A DNA stretch of 55,280 bases, taken from assembly GCF_014207535.1 (NCBI RefSeq), contig NZ_JACHGK010000024.1:1-55280 (forward strand), read 5' to 3'. The translations under genes were made by a program, and so were the position numbers. The first letter of the stretch is position 1, and each line of letters begins with the position of its first letter. Source of the DNA: Bacillus benzoevorans. GTDB taxonomy: Bacteria > Bacillota > Bacilli > Bacillales > Cytobacillaceae. The notes below the pieces were generated by a model. That model saw nothing but the letters and a program-made list of their open reading frames with translations, made no database searches and had not been told where the DNA came from. Positions 43,930 to 52,118 of the stretch are shown here, piece by piece.

Positions 43930-44837
43930 GCTCTGACATAAATATTATTGGAGACGAGGGAAACGATGATAAAGACTGTCCCAATTAGGTCAAACATTGT
44001 TACTTGATTCCCTTGGGATATCGAAATGGCGAGGGTGGTAACGGGAACGAAGTTAATGAACAACAGTCCATTTAGTGGGGACAGGATGCTCACACCGATG
44101 TTCCAGCCAAGCAGGGCAATGACGCCTGGGAAGAGGATCATGAACAATAAATGCGGGCTTACTGCTCTGATGTCTTCACCCGATGGGGCGGATACGGCCC
44201 CGAACAGCGCTGCCCCTGCCGTCACACATAAGGCGGTGATTGTTCCCAGTAAACAGCTTAACGTGGAATAACGCAAGGCGGACCAGCCGCGAAACGAACT
44301 TGCCCCCATCGTGTAAACGACCCAGCCAATCACTCCTGCCAATAGGAGCACAGAAGGGAAAAACCGCTCCGTCGCCCCAAGAAATGTGGTGATATCACCT
44401 TTTGTAATTACTAATACCGCACCGGCAAAAGACAAGAGCACGCATAATAATGTGAATAGATGCGGTCTTTTTTTAAAAAACATCCAGACAATGATAATGG
44501 AAATCATCGGCATAAGTGACTCCATAATCGCTGCCGACATCACGCCGGATGCCCCTAATAAATCTTCTCCCCAGAAGACTAAAAGATTATAGACGGTAAA
44601 CCCCATCGTACCGTATAGCCATAAGCGAAGCCCTTTTCCCTCAAAGCGAAAGGTCCGCTTCCCTTCTTTCCATAAAAGGATGACGGCTAAAATGACCGTA
44701 ACAGAACCATAACGAATGATCGTAAAATAAAATGGGTCGATATGTTTGAAAGCCGCGTGTGCGACCGGAAACATAGCCCCCCATGAAACGGCAGCAATAA
44801 AACATAAAATAGCCCCTAAAAATAGATGATTCCTCAA
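43884..44837 (-). CDS. EamA/DMT family transporter
   Basis: A 317-aa membrane protein with about ten hydrophobic segments in two EamA halves (LFLGAILCFIAAVSWGAMFP; AGVIGWVVYTMGASSF). It shows FYFTIIRYGSVTVILAVILLW, ASGVMSAAIMESLMPMISIII, and FVPVTTLAISISQGNQVTMFDLIGTVFIIVSLV. Probably exports a small metabolite. The start is TTG at 44837 with AAGGGG 10 bp upstream. No ATG fits. The C-terminal tail comes from an R2 repeat. It is divergent from a LysR gene, its likely regulator. Confidence 0.85.
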   Translation of the reverse strand: MRNHLFLGAILCFIAAVSWGAMFPVAHAAFKHIDPFYFTIIRYGSVTVILAVILLWKEGKRTFRFEGKGLRLWLYGTMGFTVYNLLVFWGEDLLGASGVMSAAIMESLMPMISIIIVWMFFKKRPHLFTLLCVLLSFAGAVLVITKGDITTFLGATERFFPSVLLLAGVIGWVVYTMGASSFRGWSALRYSTLSCLLGTITALCVTAGAALFGAVSAPSGEDIRAVSPHLLFMILFPGVIALLGWNIGVSILSPLNGLLFINFVPVTTLAISISQGNQVTMFDLIGTVFIIVSLVSNNIYVRAKQGDGSRVSLDYSN

Positions 44838-44908
44838 CTCCCCATGTCCCCTTTCACAAAAATGACAAATTTATCATCTGCTATTTTTTCCATCTTGTAA
44901 AATGAATA

Positions 44909-44925
44909 ATAGTAATGATTGCTAT
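44909..44925. promoter_or_regulatory. Candidate LysR-type operator
   Basis: ATAG-N9-CTAT, with AATGAT/ATCATT symmetry around it, in the 138-bp spacer between the divergent EamA and LysR genes. Dyads of this type are usual LysR-family binding sites. Confidence 0.45.
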
Positions 44926-44975
44926 CATTATTTTTGATACCATAGGGAATATGAGAATGATAGAGGGTGGAAATC

Positions 44976-45854
44976 ATGGAATTTAAGGACTTGGAAATTT
45001 TTCAAATGGTAGCGGAAAAAGGAACCATTACCGGAGCGGCCAAAGCGTTTAATTACGTGCAATCGAATATTACATCGAGAATTCAGAAGCTTGAAACGGA
45101 GCTGAATACGCCATTGTTTAACCGCCATCATCGCGGGATGAGTTTGACTCCTGAAGGAAAAAGGCTTTTGACTTATAGTAAAAAAATATTGCTGTTAACA
45201 GATGAAATGAATAAAGCCGTTCGCTGCAAAAATGAACCGTCCGGAAAATTAGATATTGGCACCATTGAAACCGCCATTCATTTGCCAAAAATATTATCCG
45301 CCTTTGTGAAAAAATATAAAAATGTCGACTTGTCTTTATTTGCCGGTGTCACGGAAACATTAGAAGAAGATGTATTAAATCATAAGCTGGACGGAGCGTT
45401 CGTGACCGAATCAGACTTCCATCCCGACCTTGTCGCGCATGAGGTATTTCAAGAGGAGCTTGTTCTCATTTCCGATAGGCGGACCGCCGCACTGGATGAA
45501 TTGAAAGAGGAACCATTCCTCTGCTTTAGCAAAGGCTGCGGGTATCGGGCACGTCTTGAGGCGTGGTATCATGACCAAAACATCACCCCAAGGAAAGTGA
45601 TGGAGTTCGGTACATTAGAAACCATTTTGCGCAGTGTGGCAGAGGGGCTCGGCGTGACATTCGTCCCGAAATCAACCGTCGCCCATTTGGAACAAAACGG
45701 TCTCATCCGATTGCATTCACTTCCAGAGCAGTACAGCCAGATTAAAACGGTTTTTATAAGAAGAGCCGATACTTACTTAACGTCAACCATCGAAAAATTT
45801 ATCGAAACGATTGATGCCAATAAACACTTGTCTGTGGAACCGCTGCGGTTTTAG
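44976..45854 (+). CDS. LysR family transcriptional regulator
   Basis: A 292-aa regulator. The N-terminal winged HTH (1-about 60) is MEFKDLEIFQMVAEKGTITGAAKAFNYVQSNITSRIQKLE. The periplasmic-binding-protein-like effector domain spans about 90-290 (LDIGTIETAIHLPKILSAF, GVTETLEEDVLNHKLDGAFV, GLGVTFVPKSTVAHLE). It resembles CzcR/YwbI-type LysR proteins. The chosen start is ATG 44976 with GAGGGTGG close upstream. A GTG three codons earlier is possible. It probably controls the divergent EamA gene and itself. Confidence 0.9.
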   Translation: MEFKDLEIFQMVAEKGTITGAAKAFNYVQSNITSRIQKLETELNTPLFNRHHRGMSLTPEGKRLLTYSKKILLLTDEMNKAVRCKNEPSGKLDIGTIETAIHLPKILSAFVKKYKNVDLSLFAGVTETLEEDVLNHKLDGAFVTESDFHPDLVAHEVFQEELVLISDRRTAALDELKEEPFLCFSKGCGYRARLEAWYHDQNITPRKVMEFGTLETILRSVAEGLGVTFVPKSTVAHLEQNGLIRLHSLPEQYSQIKTVFIRRADTYLTSTIEKFIETIDANKHLSVEPLRF

Positions 45855-45870
45855 AAGTTTAAGGTTTAGG

Positions 45871-45904
45871 GAAATTTAGGGAAACACGAGAACCCCTGTG
45901 TTTC
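45871..45904. repeat. R2 element, copy 5
   Basis: AATTTAGGGAAACACGAGAA then CCCCTGTGTTTCC, 16 bp after the LysR stop codon. Confidence 0.6.
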
Positions 45905-45963
45905 CATTTTGCCCAGAATCCTATATAGTAAATGAATAGATTTCCAACGAAGGAGAATGAACC

Positions 45964-46494
45964 ATGAACAGAACTGAAAAGGACCAGGTTAATTATATAG
46001 CCGATTTGCAGAATGAGGTTTTTACCAAAAACATGAAAGCAATGCATCCGCAGTCTCGGGAAACGCTAATAGCTGAAATATCGGCAATGGAGAAAAATAA
46101 AAACGCCGATGAAACAGTAAAGCAATATTTAAAATGGGTGCTGAAGCAAACAGAAATCAACTTTTATCTGGCCATCCTTCCTCAAGGCAGAGGGTTGATC
46201 TTATTTAAGCAAAATTTAAAAGCAGCAATAGTGCTTGGATTGAATCGACCGCATGAAGAAGTAAAGTCCTTCTTCCCCGGGCATGATTTTATTTTAGAAA
46301 TCCTCAACATCCACTCCATGCAAAAAGGCGAAGGATACAAAATCATGAATAAGGTAATTGATCTAGCAAAGCAACTAAACTCTCCTATCTGTCTATGGAC
46401 AGAATCCGAAGAAAACGTGCACTACTTTGAACGCTACGGATTTAAAAATCATGGCAAACTAGACGGCAGCGATCAATGGATGATGGTCTATTGA
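45964..46494 (+). CDS. GNAT-like acetyltransferase
   Basis: A 176-aa protein. The C-terminal two thirds fit the GNAT fold: FYLAILPQGRGLILFKQNL, DFILEILNIHSMQKGEGYKIMNKVIDLAKQLN (acetyl-CoA loop QKGEGYKIM), then CLWTESEENVHYFERYGFKNHGKLDGSDQWMMVY with the terminal Y-x2-GF motif. Substrate unknown. AAGGAGA precedes the ATG. The TGA stop runs straight into an R2 element in reverse orientation. Confidence 0.78.
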   Translation: MNRTEKDQVNYIADLQNEVFTKNMKAMHPQSRETLIAEISAMEKNKNADETVKQYLKWVLKQTEINFYLAILPQGRGLILFKQNLKAAIVLGLNRPHEEVKSFFPGHDFILEILNIHSMQKGEGYKIMNKVIDLAKQLNSPICLWTESEENVHYFERYGFKNHGKLDGSDQWMMVY

Positions 46495-46508
46495 AAACAG
46501 GGGGGCAA

Positions 46509-46545
46509 AACAGGGGGGCGGTTCTCGCGTTTCCCTAATTATTTC
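46509..46545 (-). repeat. R2 element, copy 6 (reverse), at the GNAT stop codon
   Basis: AAACAGGGGGGCGGTTCTCG then CGTTTCCCTAATTATT. A CGGGGACA/TGTCCCCG hairpin (46559-46581) follows, which could terminate the GNAT transcript. Confidence 0.65.
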
Positions 46546-46586
46546 CAAAGGTGGGGCACGGGGACAATGTACCTGTCCCCGCGCCT

Positions 46587-47812
46587 CTTCTATTAGACTG
46601 CTTTTCTGGGTTCCCGCTTCCACCTGTCCTTTTGAACCCTTCTATTAGACTGTTTTTCTGGATTCCTGCTGCAACCTGTCCTTTTGAACCCTTCTATTAG
46701 ACAGCTTTTCTGGATTCCTGCTGCAACCTGTCCTTTTGAACCCTTCTATTAGACTGTTTTTCTGCATTCCCGCTTCCACCTGTCCTTTTGAACCCTTCTA
46801 TTAGACTGCTTTTCTGGATTTCAGCTTCAACCTGTCCTTTTGAACCCTTCTATTAGACAGCTTTTCTGGATTCCTGCTGCAACCTGTCCTTTTGAACCCT
46901 TCTATTAGACTGTTTTTCTGCATTCCCGCTTCCACCTGTCCTTTTGAACCCTTCTATTAGACTGCTTTTCTGGATTTCAGCTTCAACCTGTCCTTTTGAA
47001 CCCTTCTATTAGACAGCTTTTCTGGATTCATCGCCCAACCTGTCCTTTTGGACCCTTCTATTAGACTGCTTTTCTGGATTCCTGCTTCCACCTGTCCTTT
47101 TGAACCCTTCTATTAGACTGCTTTTCTGGATTCCTGCTTCCACCTGTCCTTTTGAACCCTTCTATTAGACTGCTTTTCTGGATTCCTCGCTCAACCTGTC
47201 CTTTTGAACCCTTCTATTAGACTGCTTTTCTGTCTTTCTGCCTCAACCTGTCCTTTTGACGCCTTCTATTAGACAGATTTTCCGGATTCTCGCTTCAACC
47301 TGTCCTTTTGAACCCTTCTATTAGACTGTTTTTCTGGATTCCTGCTGCAACCTGTCCTTTTGAACCCTTCTATTAGACTGCTTTTCTGGATTCCCGCTTC
47401 CACCTGTCCTTTTGAACCCTTCTATTAGACTTTTTTTCTGGATTCCTGCTTCCACCTGTCCTTTTGAACCCTTCTATTAGACTGTTTTTCTGGATTCCCG
47501 CTTCCACCTGTCCTTTTGAACCCTTCTATTAGACAGATTTTCTGGATTCCCGCTTCCACCTGTCCTTTTGACACCTTCTATTAGACTGCTTTTCTGCATT
47601 CCCGCTTCAACCTGTCCTTTTGAACCCTTCTATTAGACTGTTTTTCTGGATTCCTGCTGCAACCTGTCCTTTTGAACCCTTCTATTAGACTGCTTTTCTG
47701 GATTCCCACTTTAACCTGTCTTTTTGAACCCTTCTATTAGACTGTTTTTCTAGATTCCCGCTTCATCCCGTCTGAATCAACCTCGAATTCGGACTGCTTT
47801 CTGCTTTAACCT
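46587..47812. repeat. 52-bp tandem array 2 (23 units plus a decayed end)
   Basis: Units start with CTTCTATTAGACTGCTTTTC at 46587 and recur every 52 bp to 47731 (22 steps) with no length change. A shortened unit follows. The second half is CCACCTGTCCTTTTGAACC. AGACAG (or AGACTG) and CTGTCC form imperfect inverted arms. Many units are identical over long stretches, in alternating higher-order patterns, suggesting recent block duplication. No coding frame persists. A related array in the opposite orientation is at 51.86-52.07 kb. Confidence 0.95.
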
Positions 47813-47813
47813 C

Positions 47814-47911
47814 AAAAAAACCCCCGTCCTCCTGCACAACGCAGGAAAACGGGGGATTTCTTATGTTCTATAGATAACGGCTTGGTACTAAGCAGGGTGC
47901 CAGGCACCAAA
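47814..47911 (-). terminator. R3 repeat copy 4 acting as terminator of the MFP gene
   Basis: Minus strand: CCCCCGT...CCTGC...GCAGG...ACGGGGG followed by seven Ts (T-run at 47814-47820). Part of the R3 family, with GGTGCCAGGCACC at about 47897-47909. It lies 25 bp after the stop codon. Confidence 0.75.
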
Positions 47912-47935
47912 CCGTACCATTGTTTTCCCCAAAAA

Positions 47936-49138
47936 TCACATAGAGAGGAATCCTTTGCCGGCGAGTTTGGCCATTTCTAGTTTGCGCATGTTTTTGTACA
48001 TGTCTTTTTCCCATTGGCTCACCTTGAGCGGGGTATAGAAGGTTGGTGTTCCCTTTTCCCAGCTTAATGGCTTGCGGGCGATGATCGTGCCTTCTTTGAT
48101 GCCTGTTTCGATTTGCTGTTTGCCGCCCACTTTTAGTCCGGTGGTGACTTTTTGCTGTTTGATTTTACCTTTATCCAGGACGGAGAGCTGTTGCTTCTTT
48201 TTGCTTATTTTATCGACGCTGGATGCCGGTACGGCGAGGGCGTGTTCGATTGCTTCTGTTGTGATTTTCACGTCCACATGGGTGCCGTGGGCCATTTTTT
48301 CCGGCTCCTCAGCAAGCACAACAGTGAAGGAATAGAAGCTCTTTTTCTCCACTTTCGGCTCATTTTCAGGCGAAATCATGACCTGGTCAACGTACCCTTT
48401 ATACTTTTTCCCGTTCGCGGTGACAACGGCTTCCATGCCCGGTTCGACCTTGGCCTGTTCACCCTCGGTCAGCGTTCCCTTGATCATGTTTTCCTTTGAA
48501 GCGATGGTGAGTACCGGGTTGGAAAGGTCTTTGTTGATATCCTTCACCACGCCGGTGATATCGCTCTTTTCCTCAAGGCGTGGCAGCTTGTCGTCTGCCG
48601 TTGCGATTTGGCTATCAACCTTTTTCACTTCGCCCTCTAAACGCTTAATTTCCGCTTCTGTTTGAAAAATATCCATCTCAATGGAGACGGTATCGTACAG
48701 ATATCCCTCTTTTTTATTCACATTCTTCAGCGATGTATCGCTTTCCAGGTCTTCCAGGTCATCAAGCTTGTCTTCCAGCCCGTCGATTTGTTTTTCCAGA
48801 CTGTCCTTCTCGGCTTCGAGGATGTCGATGGTTTCCTGATAGGTGTCCGTTTCATATTTAAACAAGGTTGTACCCATTTGGACTTCCTCGCCTCTTTTTA
48901 CCGAAAAGCCTTCAAAGCTGCCCTTCGAGTCGTCGTAATAAACGAGCTGTTCTTCCAACGGCGCGGAAACGCCGTCTTTTTTCATCGTTTCGACGAGTTT
49001 CTCTTCCTTCGCGGCAATCCATTTATTGATGTAAAAAGAGCGTGCCACGGCGGATTTATCTTTAAAAATCAGATAGAGGTTGGCGGCAACAAATAATACG
49101 ACAATGATTGCAATAATTCCCGGGATCCACTTTTTCAC
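47936..49138 (-). CDS. YknX-like membrane fusion (HlyD-type) protein
   Basis: A 400-aa protein. An N-terminal membrane anchor (about 5-25) is followed by a lipoyl/barrel half (SFEGFSVKRGEEVQMGTTLFKYE). A long coiled-coil hairpin spans about 105-195 (ILEAEKDSLEKQIDGLEDKLDDLEDLE; EAEIKRLEGEVKKVDSQIATAD). The second half is the beta-barrel and membrane-proximal domain (GVVKDINKDLSNPVLTIASKENMIKGTLTEGEQAKVEPGMEAVV). It resembles YknX of B. subtilis, part of the YknWXYZ system. No ATPase or permease gene is adjacent. The GTG start has AGGAGG 8 bp upstream. It follows the Yip1 gene by 12 bp. Confidence 0.82.
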   Translation of the reverse strand: MKKWIPGIIAIIVVLFVAANLYLIFKDKSAVARSFYINKWIAAKEEKLVETMKKDGVSAPLEEQLVYYDDSKGSFEGFSVKRGEEVQMGTTLFKYETDTYQETIDILEAEKDSLEKQIDGLEDKLDDLEDLESDTSLKNVNKKEGYLYDTVSIEMDIFQTEAEIKRLEGEVKKVDSQIATADDKLPRLEEKSDITGVVKDINKDLSNPVLTIASKENMIKGTLTEGEQAKVEPGMEAVVTANGKKYKGYVDQVMISPENEPKVEKKSFYSFTVVLAEEPEKMAHGTHVDVKITTEAIEHALAVPASSVDKISKKKQQLSVLDKGKIKQQKVTTGLKVGGKQQIETGIKEGTIIARKPLSWEKGTPTFYTPLKVSQWEKDMYKNMRKLEMAKLAGKGFLSM

Positions 49139-49150
49139 GTATGCCGCCTC

Positions 49151-49813
49151 CTATAATAATTTTTCCAACTGCATAATGTTTAAAAATACAGCTGCTATCA
49201 AAATGATCACGTTCAAGCCGATGACGATGAGCGCCGTCATCTGCGGTGTTTTGTGCGAAAGAATCTTGACGTATTTGTACTGCAGGACGATGGCCCAGAT
49301 TTTGAAAAGCGTGATTTCTGCTAAAAATTGCAGGACGATGTTGTTCGTGGTGAACAGCTGGCCAATGACGCCGAGCGAAAATGGATTAGAAATTTCCGGA
49401 AGACCCATTGTAATCGTCAAGATAGCTGTGATTAATTTTTCCAATAAAAAAATGCCTAACACGTATTGCTGCACGACGATGTATTTCTTCCATTCGATGT
49501 CGGAGACGGTCCAGAAAAGGATGGATGGGACGGTGATTACGAATAGCGCAGCGAACATGGCCCAGAGGATTTGTCCGAGAGCAAAGAAGATTTTCGCCGC
49601 CTCAAATTCTGTATTTGTCAGGTTGTTGATTTGTTTGGACAGGATTTCGTTGCCGATGCCGAAATAGGCCGTGACGGCGGATAGAATTAAGGTTAGGACC
49701 GCCAGGAGCACCATTTTCCACCAAAATCCGGTAATTTGTTCTGCTTTGACTAAACTGTTTGCATTCATATATGGATGCCGCAGCCCCTTTAGGAGCCGCA
49801 CATGGTACATCAT
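49151..49813 (-). CDS. Yip1-domain membrane protein (YknW-like)
   Basis: A 220-aa membrane protein with five or six hydrophobic segments (WWKMVLLAVLTLILSAVTAYFG; ALGQILWAMFAALFVITVPSILF; YVLGIFLLEKLITAILTITM; MTALIVIGLNVIILIAAVFL). The pattern fits the Yip1 domain, and order with the next gene matches YknW-YknX of B. subtilis, where YknW helps assemble an ABC exporter protecting against the SDP toxin. Here only these two genes are present. GGAGG lies 9 bp before the ATG. Confidence 0.75.
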   Translation of the reverse strand: MMYHVRLLKGLRHPYMNANSLVKAEQITGFWWKMVLLAVLTLILSAVTAYFGIGNEILSKQINNLTNTEFEAAKIFFALGQILWAMFAALFVITVPSILFWTVSDIEWKKYIVVQQYVLGIFLLEKLITAILTITMGLPEISNPFSLGVIGQLFTTNNIVLQFLAEITLFKIWAIVLQYKYVKILSHKTPQMTALIVIGLNVIILIAAVFLNIMQLEKLL

Positions 49814-49903
49814 AAGGCTTATCCTCCAATAGTAATGGGTTGGTAACTACACTAGTTTATTTTAATACAAATTTAGCCAAGGTACCACAATATTTGCGCT
49901 TTT

Positions 49904-49956
49904 GGTGCCAGGCACCGAAAGTTCGGTGCCTGGCACCAAAAATGGACATTTGTCCA
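49904..49956. repeat. R3 palindromes, copy 5 (compound)
   Basis: GGTGCCAGGCACC (49904-49916), GGTGCCTGGCACC (49925-49937) and TGGACATTTGTCCA (49943-49956): two copies of one palindrome beside the other. The rest of 49814-50157 is promoter region for the Ser/Arg-rich gene. Confidence 0.75.
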
Positions 49957-50090
49957 TATGGGGCGGACTATGTTCAGATGTGGATGGATGCTGCTTTGCC
50001 CCACTCTTGCGAAGTGTTCATTTTGCTGTGCGGTCCGAAATAGAGCCTCATTGCGGAAGGAATATTTCTCTAATCTATACGCTTGTCTTA

Positions 50091-50119
50091 TACATCAAGG
50101 GGGTTGTCCTCATACGATA
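50091..50119 (+). promoter_or_regulatory. Sigma-K-like promoter of the Ser/Arg-rich gene
   Basis: TACA at 50091, 16 bp, then CATACGATA at 50111. This fits the late mother-cell consensus (AC at -35, CATA-N3-TA at -10). The leader to the ATG would be about 32 nt and contains the ribosome site GAGGTG. Confidence 0.5.
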
Positions 50120-50157
50120 TGGTGTAACTACAATTATTTAAAAAATGAGGTGAAAAC

Positions 50158-50496
50158 ATGAATTATTCACAAATGGAGATTCAAGGAGCAGTCAATGATG
50201 CTTTGAATGCCGGTTTAGGTGATTTTATGTATCAGGAGCCTTTTAGTTTACACCGCCGTTCTTCCCGCCGCAGCAGCAGCCGGAGCCGTAGTCACAGCAG
50301 CAACCGGAGCAGAAGCAGAAGCCGTAGTCACAGCAGCGACTGGAGCAGAAGCAGAAGCAGAAGTCGTAGTCACAGCAGCAGCCGGAGCAGAAGCAGAAGC
50401 CGTAGTCACAGCAGCAGCCAACGTGGTAACCAATGGGGCAGCCAACGGGACTACCGTCGTGATGACCGCCGTTGCCGCGGCTGCAGGTGGTTTTAA
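50158..50496 (+). CDS. Ser/Arg-rich repeat protein, probable spore coat component
   Basis: A 112-aa, very basic protein. Residues 1-30 are normal in composition (MNYSQMEIQGAVNDALNAGL). Residues about 33-95 consist of SRSRSRSHSS-type dipeptide repeats, encoded by 18/36-bp DNA repeats. The tail is Arg-rich and ends CRGCRWF. Spore coat proteins such as CotG have Ser/Lys/Arg repeats phosphorylated by CotH kinase. The upstream sigma-K-like promoter agrees with that, but homology is not shown. GAGGTG precedes the ATG. A strong terminator follows. On the other strand the same DNA has only a shadow frame. Confidence 0.7.
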   Translation: MNYSQMEIQGAVNDALNAGLGDFMYQEPFSLHRRSSRRSSSRSRSHSSNRSRSRSRSHSSDWSRSRSRSRSHSSSRSRSRSRSHSSSQRGNQWGSQRDYRRDDRRCRGCRWF

Positions 50497-50505
50497 TATT
50501 CTAGG

Positions 50506-50541
50506 GTGGGACAAGGGGGCAGCCCCTGTGTCCCACTTTTT
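50506..50541 (+). terminator. Strong terminator of the Ser/Arg-rich gene
   Basis: GTGGGACA (50506-50513) pairs with TGTCCCAC (50529-50536), with GGGG/CCCC inside, followed by TTTTT. Confidence 0.85.
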
Positions 50542-50544
50542 GTT

Positions 50545-50583
50545 GAAACAAGGGGACGGTTCTCGCATTTCCCTATTTTTTAC
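50545..50583 (-). repeat. R2 element, copy 7 (reverse)
   Basis: GAAACAAGGGGACGGTTCTC then GCATTTCCCTATTTTTT, immediately after the terminator of the Ser/Arg-rich gene. Confidence 0.65.
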
Positions 50584-50712
50584 CAAAATAAAAAAAGAAG
50601 GCAGCCCCTTCTGAATGCTCTCACCACTGATTTTCTAGCTAAAATTTAATATGGGGGTCTTCCTGGAAGGGACGCGGAAACGGGTCCGTTGTCCCGTTTG
50701 AAAGGGGAACAT

Positions 50713-50735
50713 GGGACATGCAGGCCCCATGTCCC
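50713..50735 (-). terminator. Hairpin after corA
   Basis: GGGACATG / CATGTCCC (50713-50735), 2 bp beyond the CorA stop. The following minus-strand sequence is only weakly T-rich (CCCATGTTCCCCTTT). Confidence 0.5.
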
Positions 50736-50737
50736 GC

Positions 50738-51691
50738 TCAAAACCAGCCTTTTCGTTTGAACCAGAGGTACATGGTGAGACCGACTGTGCCCATGTAGCC
50801 TAGGGCAAGGAAATAGCCGTATTTCCAGTTTAGTTCGGGCATGTATTCAAAGTTCATGCCATACACCCCTGCGATAAAGGTAAGCGGGGCGAAAATGGAT
50901 GTCATGATCGTTAAGACTTTCATGACATTATTGGTCAGGTGTGAATTCAGTGATAGATAGCTGTCGCGGATGTCGGCGGTAACCTCCCTGTTGGCCGCGA
51001 CCATGTCGGAAAGTTTTAAGAGATGGTCATAAATGTCTGAGAAATAAGCTTTTCGATCGGCGAAGCCGGTGAGACGGCTGGAATTTAACATCCGGTAGAG
51101 CAGGTCGCGCATCGGGTCGATGGTGTGGCGCAGCTTTAACAGCATGGAGCGGATTTCAAACAGCTCGAATAACAAATCGTTCATCGATTTCTTATCCGGA
51201 TTATCCTCAATTTTGCCTAATATATCTTCGATTTTATAAATGATTGGGAAGTAATTATCGACAATCAGGTCAAGGAGTCTGTGAAACACTTCGAGCGAGT
51301 CGCAATTCCCGCACCTTTTTTCCGCTAATAGGGAATTCCAGACCTGGGTCACTTCCGGTGCCGCCATTTGATGGAAGGTGACAATGAAATTTTTTCCAAT
51401 AAAAAAAGACAGTTCGCCTTTGATGATTTCAAAGTCCTCTTCACGGACCATATGTGTGACGTAAAACGTGTAATCCTCGTAATAATCCAATTTCGGGCGC
51501 TGCGGAATGTGGATACAGTCTTCGATGGCTAGTGGATGGAAGTGAAAGGTGGCCGCCAGATGGTCGATTTCCTCATCCGTCGGGTTGTAAAAATCGGCCC
51601 ACCACCATTTATATTGCGAGAAATCAGCCTGGTATATGCTGATGTTGGATTCGATTTGGTTGTCGTGCTTGATGGCGATGATGTTGATCAA
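50738..51691 (-). CDS. corA: CorA-family magnesium/divalent cation channel
   Basis: A 317-aa CorA protein. The long cytoplasmic domain includes WWWADFYNPTDEEIDHLAATFHFHPLAIEDCIHIPQRPKLDYYEDY. Two C-terminal membrane segments carry the signature YGMNFEYMPELNWKYG between them (GMN pore motif at about 278-280). It ends with the usual basic tail KRKGWF. Mediates Mg2+ (or Co2+/Ni2+) uptake. The start is taken as TTG at 51691 (MINIIAIKHD), 8 bp from AGGAAGG. A GTG three codons earlier would lie almost on that site. Confidence 0.92.
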   Translation of the reverse strand: MINIIAIKHDNQIESNISIYQADFSQYKWWWADFYNPTDEEIDHLAATFHFHPLAIEDCIHIPQRPKLDYYEDYTFYVTHMVREEDFEIIKGELSFFIGKNFIVTFHQMAAPEVTQVWNSLLAEKRCGNCDSLEVFHRLLDLIVDNYFPIIYKIEDILGKIEDNPDKKSMNDLLFELFEIRSMLLKLRHTIDPMRDLLYRMLNSSRLTGFADRKAYFSDIYDHLLKLSDMVAANREVTADIRDSYLSLNSHLTNNVMKVLTIMTSIFAPLTFIAGVYGMNFEYMPELNWKYGYFLALGYMGTVGLTMYLWFKRKGWF

Positions 51692-51859
51692 TGCGTACAC
51701 CTTCCTAGCTGATGGGTCGTGCTGGATTTGTCTTCTCTTCTTAGAGTAGTTTGTTTCATTTCCCTGATTTTATTTTGATTTGTTTGCTTGTGTAGGTTGC
51801 GGAAATTTTGGTGACAAACAAGGGAATTACTCCTCTGTTTCTAAAAAAAGGCGGATTTT

Positions 51860-52075
51860 GGACAGGTTAAAACGGGAGCTTAGAAAAGTTGTCTTATAGA
51901 TGGGGGCTTTTGGACAGGTTGTGGCTGGAACTCGGAATAGCTGTCTTATTGAGGGCGACATAAGGACAGGTTGCTGCTAGTACTCAGAAAGACTGTCTTA
52001 TAAAGGGCGGTATAGGGACAGGTTGCTGTTGGTACTCGGAAAAGCTGTCTAATTGAAGGTGGCAAAGGGCAGAAA
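51860..52075. repeat. 52-bp tandem array 4
   Basis: Four diverged units start GGACAGGTT at 51860, 51912, 51964 and 52016, with a decayed fifth near 52068. The unit GGACAGGTTGCTGNTNGTAC, TCAGAAAGACTGTCTTAT is the reverse complement relative of array 2. GGACAG/CTGTCT form the arms. Nothing else is seen in 51692-52118. Confidence 0.85.
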
Positions 52076-52118
52076 AATGTCCTTCATCGGGAGTGAAGGA
52101 CAAAATCAACGGAATGGT

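Noticed and set aside
50219..50614. Ala/Val-rich ORFs in other frames of the Ser/Arg repeat
   Set aside because: Shadows of low-complexity repeats without ribosome sites.
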